Source: Kineothrix sp. MB12-C1
GTDB taxonomy: Bacteria; Bacillota; Clostridia; Lachnospirales; Lachnospiraceae
Direction: 5' to 3'
Length of the DNA: 64,000 nucleotides
Assembly: GCF_030863805.1 (NCBI RefSeq)
Contig: NZ_CP132957.1
Span: 3,348,001-3,412,000, forward strand
Under the pieces are notes generated by a model. That model did not search any database. It was not told where the DNA came from and was given only the letters and a program-made list of their open reading frames with translations. Positions 34,860 through 43,014 of the stretch are shown here, piece after piece; the stretch's first letter is position 1; each line of letters opens with the position of its first letter. The position numbers and the translations under genes were made by a program.

Positions 34860-36110
34860 TTGGATTCTATTCATATGTATGGCGGAAACTTTTTACGAGG
34901 AGAGACGAAGATACAAGGCTCTAAGAATGCGGTTCTTCCAATCTTGGCCGCTTCGCTTTTAATTAAGGGAACTTGTGTTATTGAAAATTGTCCGCGAATT
35001 GCGGATGTATACCATATGCAGAATTTGCTGCAGGAGCTCGGCTGTACGGTAACCTGGTCAGGGAATCAGATTACTGTGGATGCCTCTTATGTGAATGAGA
35101 ATTCCATGGGAGGAGAATCCGTAAGGAGGATGCGCTCATCGGTTATGCTCCTTGGCGCGTTGCTGGGCAGGATTGGAGAAGTGGCTATGACTTATCCGGG
35201 AGGATGTGTCATAGGAAAACGCCCCATCGATCTTCATCTCACTTCCTTGTCTCAAATGGGCGTGGAGATAGTGGAAGAGGAATATCATTTCACTGCAAAA
35301 GTAAAAAAGCTTAAGGGTGTTGATTATACGATGCCTTTTCCCAGTGTAGGAGCTACGGAGAATATGATTCTGGCTGCCGCTTTGGCAGAGGGGACAACAG
35401 TAATCCGTAATGCGGCGAAGGAACCTGAGATAACGGCACTTTGCGAGTTCTTAAAGGCGGCAGGGGCGAATATAGAAGGGGTGGAAACCAAGGTCCTTAC
35501 CATAACGGGAGTAAAGGAACTTCATGAAGTAAAATATAAAGTTCCCAATGACCGCATCGTTGCGGGTACTTATCTAATTGCTGCACTCGCCTGTTCGGGC
35601 AGCATCTTTCTGGAACAGGCGCCGATAGAGCATCTGCATGCCCTCATTGAGACGGCGAAGCATATGGGTGGTAATATTACCGTAAATGGGGATGGACTCG
35701 GTATCGACGTAATTCGAAGAATAAAGGCTATTCCCTGTTTGAAGACGGAAGTCTATGATGGATTCCCTACGGATCTGCAATCGCAGATCATGGCGGCAAT
35801 GGCAGTGGCAAAAGGGGAAAGTATAATAGAAGAAACTATTTTCGAAAACCGTTTCCGTATCGTAGATGAGTTAAGGAAGATGGGTGCGGATATCCGTACA
35901 GAGAAAAATAGAGCTTATATCATAGGCAGAAAGCGGCTGGAGGGAGCAGTGGTGGAAGCTGAGGAACTAAGGGGGGGAGCAGCACTCGTAGTAGCAGGGC
36001 TCAGTGCGAAAGGAAAGACAGTTGTTAATAACAGACACTTCATTGAAAGAGGGTATGAAGATATCTGCAGAGACTTCAGGAATCTGGGAGCGGATATAAA
36101 TATTGGGTAG
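34860..36110 (+). CDS. murA: UDP-GlcNAc 1-carboxyvinyltransferase MurA
   Basis: A 416-residue enolpyruvyl transferase of two inverse alpha/beta barrels. It opens with GSKNAVLPILAA near residue 20 and carries the active-site Cys in PGGCVIGKRP at about residue 116, so it should be active and fosfomycin-targetable. It makes UDP-GlcNAc-enolpyruvate, the first committed step of peptidoglycan synthesis. Start TTG 34860 is preferred with GGAAGGTG six bases upstream; TTG 34845 is less well placed. It occupies the place between ftsW and divIB where many cluster versions carry murG, murB or murC, none of which is in this window. Confidence 0.93.
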   Translation: MDSIHMYGGNFLRGETKIQGSKNAVLPILAASLLIKGTCVIENCPRIADVYHMQNLLQELGCTVTWSGNQITVDASYVNENSMGGESVRRMRSSVMLLGALLGRIGEVAMTYPGGCVIGKRPIDLHLTSLSQMGVEIVEEEYHFTAKVKKLKGVDYTMPFPSVGATENMILAAALAEGTTVIRNAAKEPEITALCEFLKAAGANIEGVETKVLTITGVKELHEVKYKVPNDRIVAGTYLIAALACSGSIFLEQAPIEHLHALIETAKHMGGNITVNGDGLGIDVIRRIKAIPCLKTEVYDGFPTDLQSQIMAAMAVAKGESIIEETIFENRFRIVDELRKMGADIRTEKNRAYIIGRKRLEGAVVEAEELRGGAALVVAGLSAKGKTVVNNRHFIERGYEDICRDFRNLGADINIG

Positions 36111-36115
36111 AGATA

Positions 36116-37156
36116 ATGGGTCAGGATAAGAAAAGCAATAAAAAAAATGAAACGGTTAAAAAGAAAATAAAATCAGGCAGCGGAGGAGGAAAGATAAAGA
36201 AGGGCGAAAGCCACAAATCCTCCTCTAAGAAAAATGCTGCCGGGAATATGAAATCTAAAAAAGGAAGCCCTAAAAAGAGCAATCCTAACCTTCGTTTGAT
36301 TAAAAATGGGGATATTATTACAGAGGAAAAAAATAAGAAAGCCTCTCCTGCGAAAAGTTCAGCCGTTAAAAAGGCACCGATGCCAAAATCCTATGATTTC
36401 TATGAGGACAAGCCGGCATTGGGAGAATGGTTCATTCAACATAAGAGCTTGGTAATTATTGGGATTAGCTTGTTTGTTGTGATTGCTTTTCTGGCGGCGG
36501 GATATTATTATATCACCACTACATATACGGTGACGACCGCTTATGTGGACGGCAACATACATTATACGAATGAAGAAGTAATGGAAATGGTAATGGAAGG
36601 AAGGTATGGCAATAATTCCCTCTACCTTGCAATGAAATATAAGGACAAAGGGGTAGAGAATGTTCCTTTTGTAGAAAAGATGGATGTTAACATCCTGTCC
36701 CCGGACACAATAAGAATCAATGTATATGAAAAGGCACTCGCAGGGTATGTAGAATACCTCGGGCAGTACATGTACTTCGATAAAGATGGGATCGTAGTGG
36801 AATCATCAGGGATAAGAACTGCGGGAGTATCTCAGGTAACGGGGCTGAGTTTCGGGTATGTAGTGCTAAATGAGCCCCTCCCTGTGGAAAATAATACAAT
36901 ATTTAAACAGATACTTACGATTACTCAGTTGCTGGAGAAATACCAGCTGGCGGCGGACAAGATATTCTTCGATTCTGCTTATCATCTTACACTGTATTTT
37001 GGCGGTGTGAAGGTTACTCTCGGTTCCGGTGAGGACCTGGATGAGAAAATTATGAAGCTTCAGTATATTCTGCCTAAGCTGGAAGGGAAAAGCGGCACGC
37101 TTCCTATGGAAAACTATACGGAGGACACAAAGAATATAAGTTTCAATCCAGATTAG
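36116..37156 (+). CDS. divIB: Cell division protein DivIB/FtsQ
   Basis: A 346-residue bitopic division protein. The cytoplasmic N-terminus (about 1-105) is extremely Lys/Ser-rich, one membrane segment follows (about 108-132), and the outside part begins with a POTRA domain (about 138-210; TAYVDGNIHYTNEEV) and continues into the beta domain. It stabilises the FtsL-DivIC complex and recruits septal synthases. The unusually long basic N-terminus may contact DNA or the membrane surface, although such tails are frequent in Clostridia. It lies six bases after murA and is the last gene before the separate ftsZ promoter. Confidence 0.88.
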   Translation: MGQDKKSNKKNETVKKKIKSGSGGGKIKKGESHKSSSKKNAAGNMKSKKGSPKKSNPNLRLIKNGDIITEEKNKKASPAKSSAVKKAPMPKSYDFYEDKPALGEWFIQHKSLVIIGISLFVVIAFLAAGYYYITTTYTVTTAYVDGNIHYTNEEVMEMVMEGRYGNNSLYLAMKYKDKGVENVPFVEKMDVNILSPDTIRINVYEKALAGYVEYLGQYMYFDKDGIVVESSGIRTAGVSQVTGLSFGYVVLNEPLPVENNTIFKQILTITQLLEKYQLAADKIFFDSAYHLTLYFGGVKVTLGSGEDLDEKIMKLQYILPKLEGKSGTLPMENYTEDTKNISFNPD

Positions 37157-37196
37157 AGTAATGAGACCATGAAAAGTAAAAAAAACGAAAAATAGG

Positions 37197-37225
37197 TTGA
37201 TAATTTAGTGAAATAATTATATGAT
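37197..37225 (+). promoter_or_regulatory. Dedicated promoter for ftsZ
   Basis: TTGATA (37197-37202), a 17-base spacer and TATGAT (37220-37225) form a near-consensus sigma-A promoter in the divIB-ftsZ gap, 44 bases before the ftsZ start. It would let ftsZ be expressed independently of the MraZ-controlled operon. Confidence 0.7.
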
Positions 37226-37268
37226 AACATGTAGGAGTTTAATAGGTAATGATGAAGGAGGAACCACC

Positions 37269-38474
37269 TTGCTTGAGATTAAGACAAACGATGCTGAGGC
37301 TGCAGCAAAGATTATAGTAGTAGGGGTCGGCGGTGCAGGCAATAATGCTGTAAATAGAATGATTGATGAGAATATTGACGGTGTAGAATTCATAGGAGTG
37401 AATACGGACAAGCAGGCTTTACAATTATGTAAGGCGCCGAAGCTTCTTCAAATCGGTGAGAAGCTGACAAAGGGGTTGGGAGCAGGAGCGAAGCCTGAAA
37501 TCGGTGAAAAAGCGGCACAGGAGAGTGAAGAGGAAGTGACGGCGGCATTAAAAGGTGCCGACATGGTCTTTGTTACCTGTGGTATGGGAGGCGGTACCGG
37601 AACAGGGGCAGCGCCTGTTGTTGCTAAGATTGCGAAGGATATGGGTATCCTTACTGTCGGAGTAGTAACGAAGCCTTTCCGCTTTGAAGCGAAGGCCCGT
37701 ATGGTGAACGCACTTAACGGCATCGAGAAGATTAAAGACAATGTGGACACGCTTATCGTTATCCCTAATGATAAATTATTAGAAATCGTGGACAGACGGA
37801 CAACCATGCCGGATGCCCTTAGGAAAGCGGATGAAGTATTGCAACAGGCAGTACAGGGAATTACGGATCTTATTAATGTTCCGGCAGTAATTAATTTGGA
37901 TTTCGCAGACGTACAGACGGTTATGAAGGAGAAAGGAATTGCTCATATCGGTATCGGTTATGGAAAAGGAGATGACAAAGCCAGCGAAGCAGTTAAGATG
38001 GCAGTGGAAAGTCCCCTTCTTGAAACGACGATTTCAGGAGCGACTCATGTTATTATCAACGTTTCCGGCGACATCACGCTTGCGGATGCTTCTGATGCGG
38101 CGAGCTATGTACAAGAACTTGCGGGCGACGAGGTTAACATTATCTTCGGTGCGATGTATGATGCAGACAAGGGGGATTCCTGCACGATTACTGTAATTGC
38201 GACCGGTCTTGAGGATGCGGGAACGAAGGCAGCAGCAGCTTTTGGTAATGCTTATAAGCCGGGATATATCACCCCTTCTTCTTTACAGCCTAAAAATACA
38301 CATAATGCAGGAGTAATGAACACTGGCGGGATGAATCAAGGAGTGAGTATACCTAATGTTACAACACAGGCTGCTACCTTGAAGCCAATTTCCGGCATTA
38401 ATAAGCCTGCGGATATTAGAAGTTCGGTAGAAGAAAAGACGCTTAAGATTCCGGATTTTCTTCAGAGAAAATAA
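37269..38474 (+). CDS. ftsZ: Cell division GTPase FtsZ
   Basis: A 401-residue tubulin homologue. The N-terminal GTPase domain has [14 protein letters not shown] near residue 15 and the signature loop [12 protein letters not shown] near 105; NPNDKLL-like [11 protein letters not shown] lies near 165. A variable linker rich in Asn/Gly (about 325-385) leads to the conserved C-terminal peptide IPDFLQRK, the docking site for FtsA, SepF or similar anchors. It forms the Z ring. The start is a TTG at 37269, placed by a perfect AAGGAGG seven bases upstream and by homologous N-termini; ATG 37221 coincides with the -10 box and is rejected. A strong terminator follows. Confidence 0.96.
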   Translation: MLEIKTNDAEAAAKIIVVGVGGAGNNAVNRMIDENIDGVEFIGVNTDKQALQLCKAPKLLQIGEKLTKGLGAGAKPEIGEKAAQESEEEVTAALKGADMVFVTCGMGGGTGTGAAPVVAKIAKDMGILTVGVVTKPFRFEAKARMVNALNGIEKIKDNVDTLIVIPNDKLLEIVDRRTTMPDALRKADEVLQQAVQGITDLINVPAVINLDFADVQTVMKEKGIAHIGIGYGKGDDKASEAVKMAVESPLLETTISGATHVIINVSGDITLADASDAASYVQELAGDEVNIIFGAMYDADKGDSCTITVIATGLEDAGTKAAAAFGNAYKPGYITPSSLQPKNTHNAGVMNTGGMNQGVSIPNVTTQAATLKPISGINKPADIRSSVEEKTLKIPDFLQRK

Positions 38475-38489
38475 GAATAACAAATGTAA

Positions 38490-38519
38490 GCATCACGAGA
38501 AAATCGTGGTGCTTTTTTT
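38490..38519 (+). terminator. Rho-independent terminator after ftsZ
   Basis: GCATCACGA pairs with TCGTGGTGC (one wobble) around GAAAA, directly followed by seven T. It ends the dcw operon 16 bases after the ftsZ stop. Confidence 0.93.
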
Positions 38520-38520
38520 A

Positions 38521-38645
38521 TTATGGGTCGTGCCCCATAAATAAAAGCACTTCGTGCAGGATGCGTAGCTGCGCGCCCCAAGCAAAGGCTGTGCTGGAGC
38601 CTAAAATGTCGGTATGCGCGGTAAATACGATGAATAAAAGGTGTG
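38521..38645. other. Non-coding spacer with several short hairpins
   Basis: Between the ftsZ terminator and the spoIIG promoter there is TTATGGG-tcgtgc-CCCATAA (38520-38539), GCAC-ttc-GTGC (about 38548-38558) and a GC-rich segment (gcgtagctgcgcgcccc). No coding frame or flanking direct repeat was found. It may be a decayed repeat or an RNA leader fragment. Confidence 0.35.
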
Positions 38646-38649
38646 CTTT

Positions 38650-38682
38650 TGACAAAAAAAGTACAGGATACTTTATATAATG
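38650..38682 (+). promoter_or_regulatory. spoIIG-type promoter with 21-base spacer and 0A-box-like sequence
   Basis: A consensus TTGACA (38650-38655) and a consensus TATAAT (38677-38682) are separated by 21 bases, too far for an ordinary sigma-A promoter. The Bacillus subtilis spoIIG promoter has the same peculiarity (22-base spacing) and needs Spo0A-P. On the minus strand, the -35 region reads TTGTCAAA, one base from the 0A-box core TTGTCGAA. The gene that follows is spoIIGA. A weak stem AGCCG/CGGCT with a T run at about 38689-38719 lies between promoter and gene. Confidence 0.6.
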
Positions 38683-38751
38683 ATGACAGCCGAGAGGACA
38701 AAGAACGGCTTTTATTTTTTGTAAAGGGAGGTGGCGCGATCCGTTAAGGAT

Positions 38752-39612
38752 ATGTATGTGTATGAGATAAATATTGACAGCTTATTTCTTATAAACTTTG
38801 TGATGAATCTCTATCTTTACTCGCTTATATCCAGAACCTTGGGACGTACTGCCACGCGTACCAGGATATGGGGTATAAGTATTGGAGGAACTGCAGTTTT
38901 TTGTTTGATGCTCCTTTTGCCGGGAATTCCGGTGTTTATCAAAAGATTTATAGGACCTGTTCTGATCAATATGATAATGACTGCAGTAATCTTTAAGGTA
39001 AGGCAGATTGGGGAAGTAGTCCGCTGCACCGGTTATCTATTTGTATATGCCTTTTTCCTGGGCGGCCTTATGAAGTTCCTATTTGCGAATGTTACATTTT
39101 TACATAATAAAACAGAAAGTATCTGGTATATCTTAGGGGCCGGTTGGTTCGGATATGCGATACTGTCTTGGTGGAATGAGCAGATAAGGAAAAGAAAGGC
39201 TTGCCACGTTTACCCGGTCACATTAAGCGGATATGGGAAAACAGTTACATTAAAGGCGCTTTCTGATACAGGTAACAGCTTAAGGGAGCCGATTAGCGGC
39301 AAGCCGGTGTCCGTCATAGAAGAGGGGGCGCTTGGGGAACTCGCCCTCATCAAGATGCCGGAAAAGCTGAAAATAATACCATATCATAGCGTAGGAAAGG
39401 AAAATGGCATTCTGGAAGGATATGAAGTACCGGAACTGATGATAGAAAGAGAGGAAGGAACGATACGATGGCAGAAAGTAATTGTGGGTATCAGCACAAA
39501 TAAAATATCCGCAAATGGAGCATATCAAATGATATTGCATCCGGATTTATGCAGCGAAGCACCTGATAAAGCAAAGGGGCATCGGTTAATCAGAAGACTA
39601 GGAGGAGAATAA
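38752..39612 (+). CDS. spoIIGA: Sigma-E processing peptidase SpoIIGA
   Basis: A 286-residue protein with five predicted membrane segments in the N-terminal half (about 10-145) and a cytoplasmic aspartic-protease-like domain with LSDTGNSLREPISGKPV near residue 171, whose Asp is the expected catalytic residue. It cleaves pro-sigma-E in the mother cell after a signal from the forespore. The product begins MYVYEINIDSLF, like homologues, so ATG 38752 is used although its Shine-Dalgarno spacing is poor (AAGGAT is only two bases away and GGGAGG lies about 20 bases upstream); GTG 38731 would directly abut GGGAG. sigE starts at the next base after the stop. Confidence 0.92.
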   Translation: MYVYEINIDSLFLINFVMNLYLYSLISRTLGRTATRTRIWGISIGGTAVFCLMLLLPGIPVFIKRFIGPVLINMIMTAVIFKVRQIGEVVRCTGYLFVYAFFLGGLMKFLFANVTFLHNKTESIWYILGAGWFGYAILSWWNEQIRKRKACHVYPVTLSGYGKTVTLKALSDTGNSLREPISGKPVSVIEEGALGELALIKMPEKLKIIPYHSVGKENGILEGYEVPELMIEREEGTIRWQKVIVGISTNKISANGAYQMILHPDLCSEAPDKAKGHRLIRRLGGE

Positions 39613-40353
39613 ATGATTTTTAAAGTGGCAATACCAGGGAAGGTTCAATTTAAGATTGTTAAGAAGGAACCTAACTTCTTCATGACAAAGCAGGGGGATA
39701 TTCATTACATAGGTGGGACAGAGGTACTGCCGCCGCCCCTCGAGGTAGAGAAGGAAAATGAGATTATAGGCGATTTGGGAACGGAATATGAAGATGAGGC
39801 GAAATCGATTCTTATAGAGCACAATTTAAGGCTCGTAGTGTATATTGCAAAGAAATTTGATAATACAGGTGTCGGTGTAGAAGACTTGATTTCCATAGGA
39901 ACAATAGGCTTAATAAAATCCATTAATACCTTTAATCCGGAAAAGAATATTAAGCTGGCAACCTATGCCTCAAGATGTATTGAAAATGAAATTTTAATGT
40001 ATTTGAGAAGGAATAATAAGACGAAGCTTGAAGTGTCCATCGATGAACCTCTCAATGTGGATTGGGACGGGAATGAGCTGCTGTTATCGGATATTTTGGG
40101 CACAGATGAGGATGTCATATATCGTGACATTGAGAATGAAGTGGAAAGAAAGCTTTTGATGAAAGCTATCAATAAATTATCGGACAGGGAAAGAACGATT
40201 ATTAATCTCAGGTTCGGGCTGGGAACGCCGGACGGTCAGGAAATGACACAGAAAGAAGTGGCCGTATTGCTCGGCATATCCCAGTCGTATATATCAAGGC
40301 TCGAAAAAAAGATAATGAAGCGCCTAAAAAAGGAGTTGATAAGAGAAGAGTAG
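39613..40353 (+). CDS. sigE: Sporulation sigma factor SigE (pro-form)
   Basis: A 246-residue sigma-70 family factor. An N-terminal pro-sequence of roughly 25-30 residues ([18 protein letters not shown] onward) precedes [10 protein letters not shown], the region cut by SpoIIGA. Region 2 has [30 protein letters not shown] near residue 75 and region 4 ends [22 protein letters not shown]. It directs mother-cell transcription early in sporulation. GGAGGAG just before the ATG is the ribosome-binding site, and the gene is directly adjacent to its protease gene spoIIGA, as in all classical spore formers. Confidence 0.96.
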   Translation: MIFKVAIPGKVQFKIVKKEPNFFMTKQGDIHYIGGTEVLPPPLEVEKENEIIGDLGTEYEDEAKSILIEHNLRLVVYIAKKFDNTGVGVEDLISIGTIGLIKSINTFNPEKNIKLATYASRCIENEILMYLRRNNKTKLEVSIDEPLNVDWDGNELLLSDILGTDEDVIYRDIENEVERKLLMKAINKLSDRERTIINLRFGLGTPDGQEMTQKEVAVLLGISQSYISRLEKKIMKRLKKELIREE

Positions 40354-40356
40354 TGA

Positions 40357-40373
40357 GGGTACTGAACTGTTAC
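40357..40373. repeat. Short intergenic repeat GGGTACTGAACTGTTAC (copy 5)
   Basis: This copy of the dispersed motif sits in the 26-base gap between the convergent sigE and ymxH-like genes. Confidence 0.6.
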
Positions 40374-40379
40374 AAATTA

Positions 40380-40613
40380 TCAGCGGCCAATATCTACAAT
40401 AATAATATCGGGGCCAATTTTCTTAATATCTTTAAAGCAGATAATATATTCAGGTTCATTATTAAACCAGCAAGCGAATCGGTTGCCGTTTGAGACGATA
40501 ATTTTGCATATTTGTCCGCTGCATTCGTCGAATTCCAGGTCGTTTACCCGTCCAAGACATTTGCAGTCTTTAAGGTTGATAACTTGTTTGCATCTTAATT
40601 CGGAAAAGAGCAT
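40380..40613 (-). CDS. YlmC/YmxH-family PRC-barrel sporulation protein
   Basis: A 77-residue protein with the PRC-barrel-like pattern of the YlmC/YmxH family: MLFSELRCKQVINLKDCKCLGRV-type start and a final KIGPDIIIVDI. Members are often adjacent to sigG or sporulation genes in Clostridia; the molecular function is unknown. AGGATG lies about seven bases before its ATG. It is encoded opposite to its neighbours, between sigE and sigG, so its transcript converges on sigE and it diverges from sigG. Confidence 0.82.
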   Translation of the reverse strand: MLFSELRCKQVINLKDCKCLGRVNDLEFDECSGQICKIIVSNGNRFACWFNNEPEYIICFKDIKKIGPDIIIVDIGR

Positions 40614-40716
40614 AGAAACACATCCTGTTTATACTTACTCTATTATATGCAGATTAAAAAGACCGGTTCCTGTAAAACGACTTTGATACAATTTTTTGGA
40701 TTCCTGTTTTTCCCAT

Positions 40717-40746
40717 GTATATTTTTACCTCTTTTTGTAAATCATC
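40717..40746 (+). promoter_or_regulatory. Candidate sigma-F/sigma-G promoter of sigG
   Basis: GTATA (40717-40721), a 15-base spacer and GTAAATCATC (40737-40746) match the forespore consensus GYATA-N15-GGNNANNNT except for one base in the GG. The position, about 30 bases before the sigG start codon, and the known sigma-F dependence of spoIIIG in Bacillus support the call. Confidence 0.42.
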
Positions 40747-40778
40747 TAAGTAAAATGATCAATGCAGGAGGCGTAAAA

Positions 40779-41558
40779 ATGGTACAGGGAAAAGTGGAAA
40801 TATGCGGAGTAAATACGTCGAAGCTGCCGCTTCTTAAAAATGCGGAAAAAGAAGCTCTATTTTCCAGAATTGAAGAGGGGGATAAAGAGGCTAGGCAACA
40901 ATACATCGAGGGAAATCTACGGCTTGTGCTTAGCGTTATTAAAAGGTTTTCTTCCAGCAATGAGAATGTGGATGATTTATTTCAAATCGGCTGCATCGGA
41001 CTTATTAAGGCAATCGATAACTTCGACTCTTCGTTGAATGTGAAGTTTTCCACTTATGCGGTGCCCATGATTATCGGAGAAATCAGGCGTTTTCTTCGGG
41101 ATAATAATGCTATTCGGGTGAGCCGTTCCTTAAAGGATACTGCATATAAGGCGATTTATGCCAAGGAAAATCTGATGAAACGGAATCTAAAGGAGCCTAC
41201 CATCAATGAAATTGCTACAGAAATAGGGATCGCAAAAGAGGATATCGTGTATGCATTAGATGCCATACAAAATCCTATGAGTCTGTACGACCCTGTTTTC
41301 ACGGATGGAGGAGATACGCTTTATGTGATGGATCAAATCAGTGATAAGAAGAATAAGGAAGAGACATGGGTGGAGCATCTTTCGCTCAGTGAAGCTATGA
41401 AGCGATTGGGAGAGAGAGAACATGAGATTATCAGCTTGCGATTCTTCGAAGGAAAAACGCAAATGGAAGTTGCTGATATGATAGGAATCTCTCAGGCACA
41501 GGTATCCAGATTGGAGAAGAATGCACTGCGCGTTATGAAAAACTATTTGACGGCTTAG
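40779..41558 (+). CDS. sigG: Forespore sigma factor SigG
   Basis: A 259-residue sigma-70 family factor that begins MVQGKVEICGVNTSKLPLLK, the diagnostic N-terminus of SigG. Region 2 contains NLRLVLSVIKRFSSSNENVDDLFQIG, and region 4 ends MIGISQAQVSRLEKNALRVMK. It drives late forespore genes. The start is ATG 40779 with AGGAGG eight bases upstream; an in-frame ATG at 40647 adds a hydrophobic extension that homologues lack and that overlaps the promoter region. The 3' end overlaps the -35 box of the following promoter. Confidence 0.95.
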   Translation: MVQGKVEICGVNTSKLPLLKNAEKEALFSRIEEGDKEARQQYIEGNLRLVLSVIKRFSSSNENVDDLFQIGCIGLIKAIDNFDSSLNVKFSTYAVPMIIGEIRRFLRDNNAIRVSRSLKDTAYKAIYAKENLMKRNLKEPTINEIATEIGIAKEDIVYALDAIQNPMSLYDPVFTDGGDTLYVMDQISDKKNKEETWVEHLSLSEAMKRLGEREHEIISLRFFEGKTQMEVADMIGISQAQVSRLEKNALRVMKNYLTA

Positions 41559-41575
41559 AGAGAGCTTGTTATACT
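41547..41575 (+). promoter_or_regulatory. Promoter for the ECF transporter leader
   Basis: TTGACG (41547-41552), a 17-base spacer and TATACT (41570-41575) form a good sigma-A promoter that overlaps the last codons of sigG. Confidence 0.65.
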
Positions 41576-41581
41576 ATTGAT

Positions 41582-41779
41582 TAATTGAGTAGCAGAAGCT
41601 GCTCTTCGTACAGAAGTACGAATGTTTGAACGTATCACTATATATTTAGTGATTAAAAATCACTGAATATATAATATTTAATTTATGTAGAAAGCGAAGT
41701 ACCAGAAGGTATGGACAATCGAAGGGTTGTCATCTTTTGGTACTTTTTTGTTCTTTTTACAAGAAAACGAGGAAAACAA
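41582..41779 (+). promoter_or_regulatory. Structured leader of about 200 nt before the ECF S-component gene (possible riboswitch/attenuator)
   Basis: Successive elements are GAGTAGC-AGAA-GCTGCTC, TTCGTAC-AGAA-GTACGAA (two neighbouring hairpins with the same AGAA loop), a 14-base AT-rich stem ATATATTTAGTGAT/ATCACTGAATATAT, and a terminator-like hairpin at 41706-41758. The order promoter, structured RNA, terminator, transporter gene is typical of riboswitch control, but I do not recognise a known aptamer. Confidence 0.5.
41706..41758 (+). terminator. Terminator-like hairpin in the ECF leader
   Basis: AAGTACCA (41706-41713) pairs with TGGTACTT (41747-41754), with inner pairing GACAA/TTGTC, and the stem runs into six T at 41753-41758. 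It lies 21 bases before the start codon of the ECF gene, so it would be an attenuator if conditional. Confidence 0.65.
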
Positions 41780-42307
41780 ATGAACAGATCAAAAACGTAT
41801 AAACTTGTGTGGTCGGGATTACTTATTGCGCTCGGAGTGGTACTTCCCTTTTTGACGGGTCAGATTCAAAGTATAGGAAATATGCTGCTCCCCATGCATT
41901 TACCGGTACTCATTGGAGGATTTATTTGCGGCGGACCATATGGGGCAGCAATCGGCTTTATCGTTCCGCTCCTTCGAAGCATGATGTTCGGTATGCCTCC
42001 GATGTTCCCCGTAGCGGTATCCATGGCATGTGAGCTGGCAGTATATGGCTTCGTAACCGGCTTCTTATATCGCAGACTGCCGAAGAAGAACAGTATGATT
42101 TATGTCGCTCTGATTGCGGCGATGATTGCCGGACGCATTGTGGCGGGTGCTGCCAACGTAGTATTGTATGGAATCGGAGGAAATGGATATTCCATGCAGA
42201 TGTTCATGGCAGGGATGTTCCTTAATGCAATACCGGGAATTATTTTGCAGCTTGTACTTATCCCGGTTCTGATAATGATCTTCAAAAAATCTAAGGTTAT
42301 GGAATAG
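41780..42307 (+). CDS. ECF-type transporter S component (vitamin uptake, substrate unknown)
   Basis: A 175-residue membrane protein with about five to six helices, beginning with the cytoplasmic basic MNRSKTYKLVWSGLLIALG and containing the PMHLPVLIGGFICGGPYGA motif typical of S components of energy-coupling factor transporters. These proteins bind one vitamin or precursor and dock onto a shared EcfAAT module, which is not in the window. The substrate (for example pantothenate, folate or a nucleoside-related compound) cannot be read here. ATG 41780 follows GAGGAAA by about seven bases; an ATG at 41711 lies in the terminator stem and is rejected. The kinase-like gene follows seven bases downstream, suggesting uptake coupled to phosphorylation. 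Confidence 0.85.
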   Translation: MNRSKTYKLVWSGLLIALGVVLPFLTGQIQSIGNMLLPMHLPVLIGGFICGGPYGAAIGFIVPLLRSMMFGMPPMFPVAVSMACELAVYGFVTGFLYRRLPKKNSMIYVALIAAMIAGRIVAGAANVVLYGIGGNGYSMQMFMAGMFLNAIPGIILQLVLIPVLIMIFKKSKVME

Positions 42308-42314
42308 AAAGTCG

Positions 42315-42911
42315 ATGTTAACAGAAATTAAAGAGAAAATTATTCGGATTAAAGAAGAGAAAAGTAAGAAGCCGAATCAGCCAATCTTGATTGCGATCGA
42401 TGGAAAGAGCGGAAGTGGTAAGAGTACGCTCGGCGAGCGGCTTAAAGAAGAGCTTGGCGGCAATCTCTTTCATATGGATGATTTCTTCCTAAGACCCTCT
42501 CAGAGAACAGAGGAAAGGCTGGAAGAGATAGGCGGTAATGTGGATTATGAACGCTTTTATCCGATTCTTCGGCAGATACAGCAAGGAGAAACTGCAATTT
42601 ACCAGCCTTATAGCTGTAAACTGCAGGTCCTTGAAGAGGAGATGACAATTACCCCGCAAGTAATCAACATTGTAGAAGGTTCCTATAGCATGCATCCCTA
42701 CTTCGGAGAAATTTATGATTTGACAGTTGCTCTTAATATCGGAAAAGAGGAGCAACGGGAGCGGATCTTAAAAAGGAACGGTGAGGAAATGTTCCAGCGA
42801 TTCGAAACGGAATGGATTCCGAAAGAAAATGCATATCTGGAGAAGTTTAGAATCTATGAAAAGAGTCATCTGGTATTCAATGTAAGTCAATATAAAAGTT
42901 TTTACAGTTAG
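42315..42911 (+). CDS. Uridine kinase-like P-loop protein
   Basis: A 198-residue P-loop NTPase. The Walker A loop is IDGKSGSGKSTLGERL near residue 28, followed by FHMDDFFLRPSQR near 55, a substrate-side motif characteristic of uridine kinase/phosphoribulokinase-like enzymes, and a later VEGSYSMHP near 120. It probably phosphorylates a small hydroxyl substrate such as a nucleoside or vitamin. Being co-transcribed with an ECF S component suggests metabolic trapping of the imported compound; that is inference. A terminator follows. Confidence 0.8.
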   Translation: MLTEIKEKIIRIKEEKSKKPNQPILIAIDGKSGSGKSTLGERLKEELGGNLFHMDDFFLRPSQRTEERLEEIGGNVDYERFYPILRQIQQGETAIYQPYSCKLQVLEEEMTITPQVINIVEGSYSMHPYFGEIYDLTVALNIGKEEQRERILKRNGEEMFQRFETEWIPKENAYLEKFRIYEKSHLVFNVSQYKSFYS

Positions 42912-42942
42912 TAGTAGGGGAATTAGAGGGAAGTATGTGCTA

Positions 42943-42983
42943 AGGTCTGCGAAACGATGGGGGTCGTTTCGTGGGCTTTTTTG
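42943..42983 (+). terminator. Rho-independent terminator after the kinase-like gene
   Basis: GCGAAACGA pairs with TCGTTTCGT around TGGGGG and is followed by GGGC and six T at about 42976-42982. Confidence 0.85.
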
Positions 42984-43014
42984 ATTGCTTTTGATCAGAG
43001 GAAAAGAGATGTTA

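Noticed and set aside
40647-40778. Upstream extension of sigG
   Set aside because: Homologues begin at VQGKVEICGVN; the extension overlaps a forespore-type promoter, and AGGAGG is placed for the ATG at 40779.
41582-41779. Known vitamin riboswitch (THF, TPP, preQ1)
   Set aside because: I looked for the conserved cores of these classes in the leader of the ECF gene and could not find them, so it is reported only as an unassigned structured leader.
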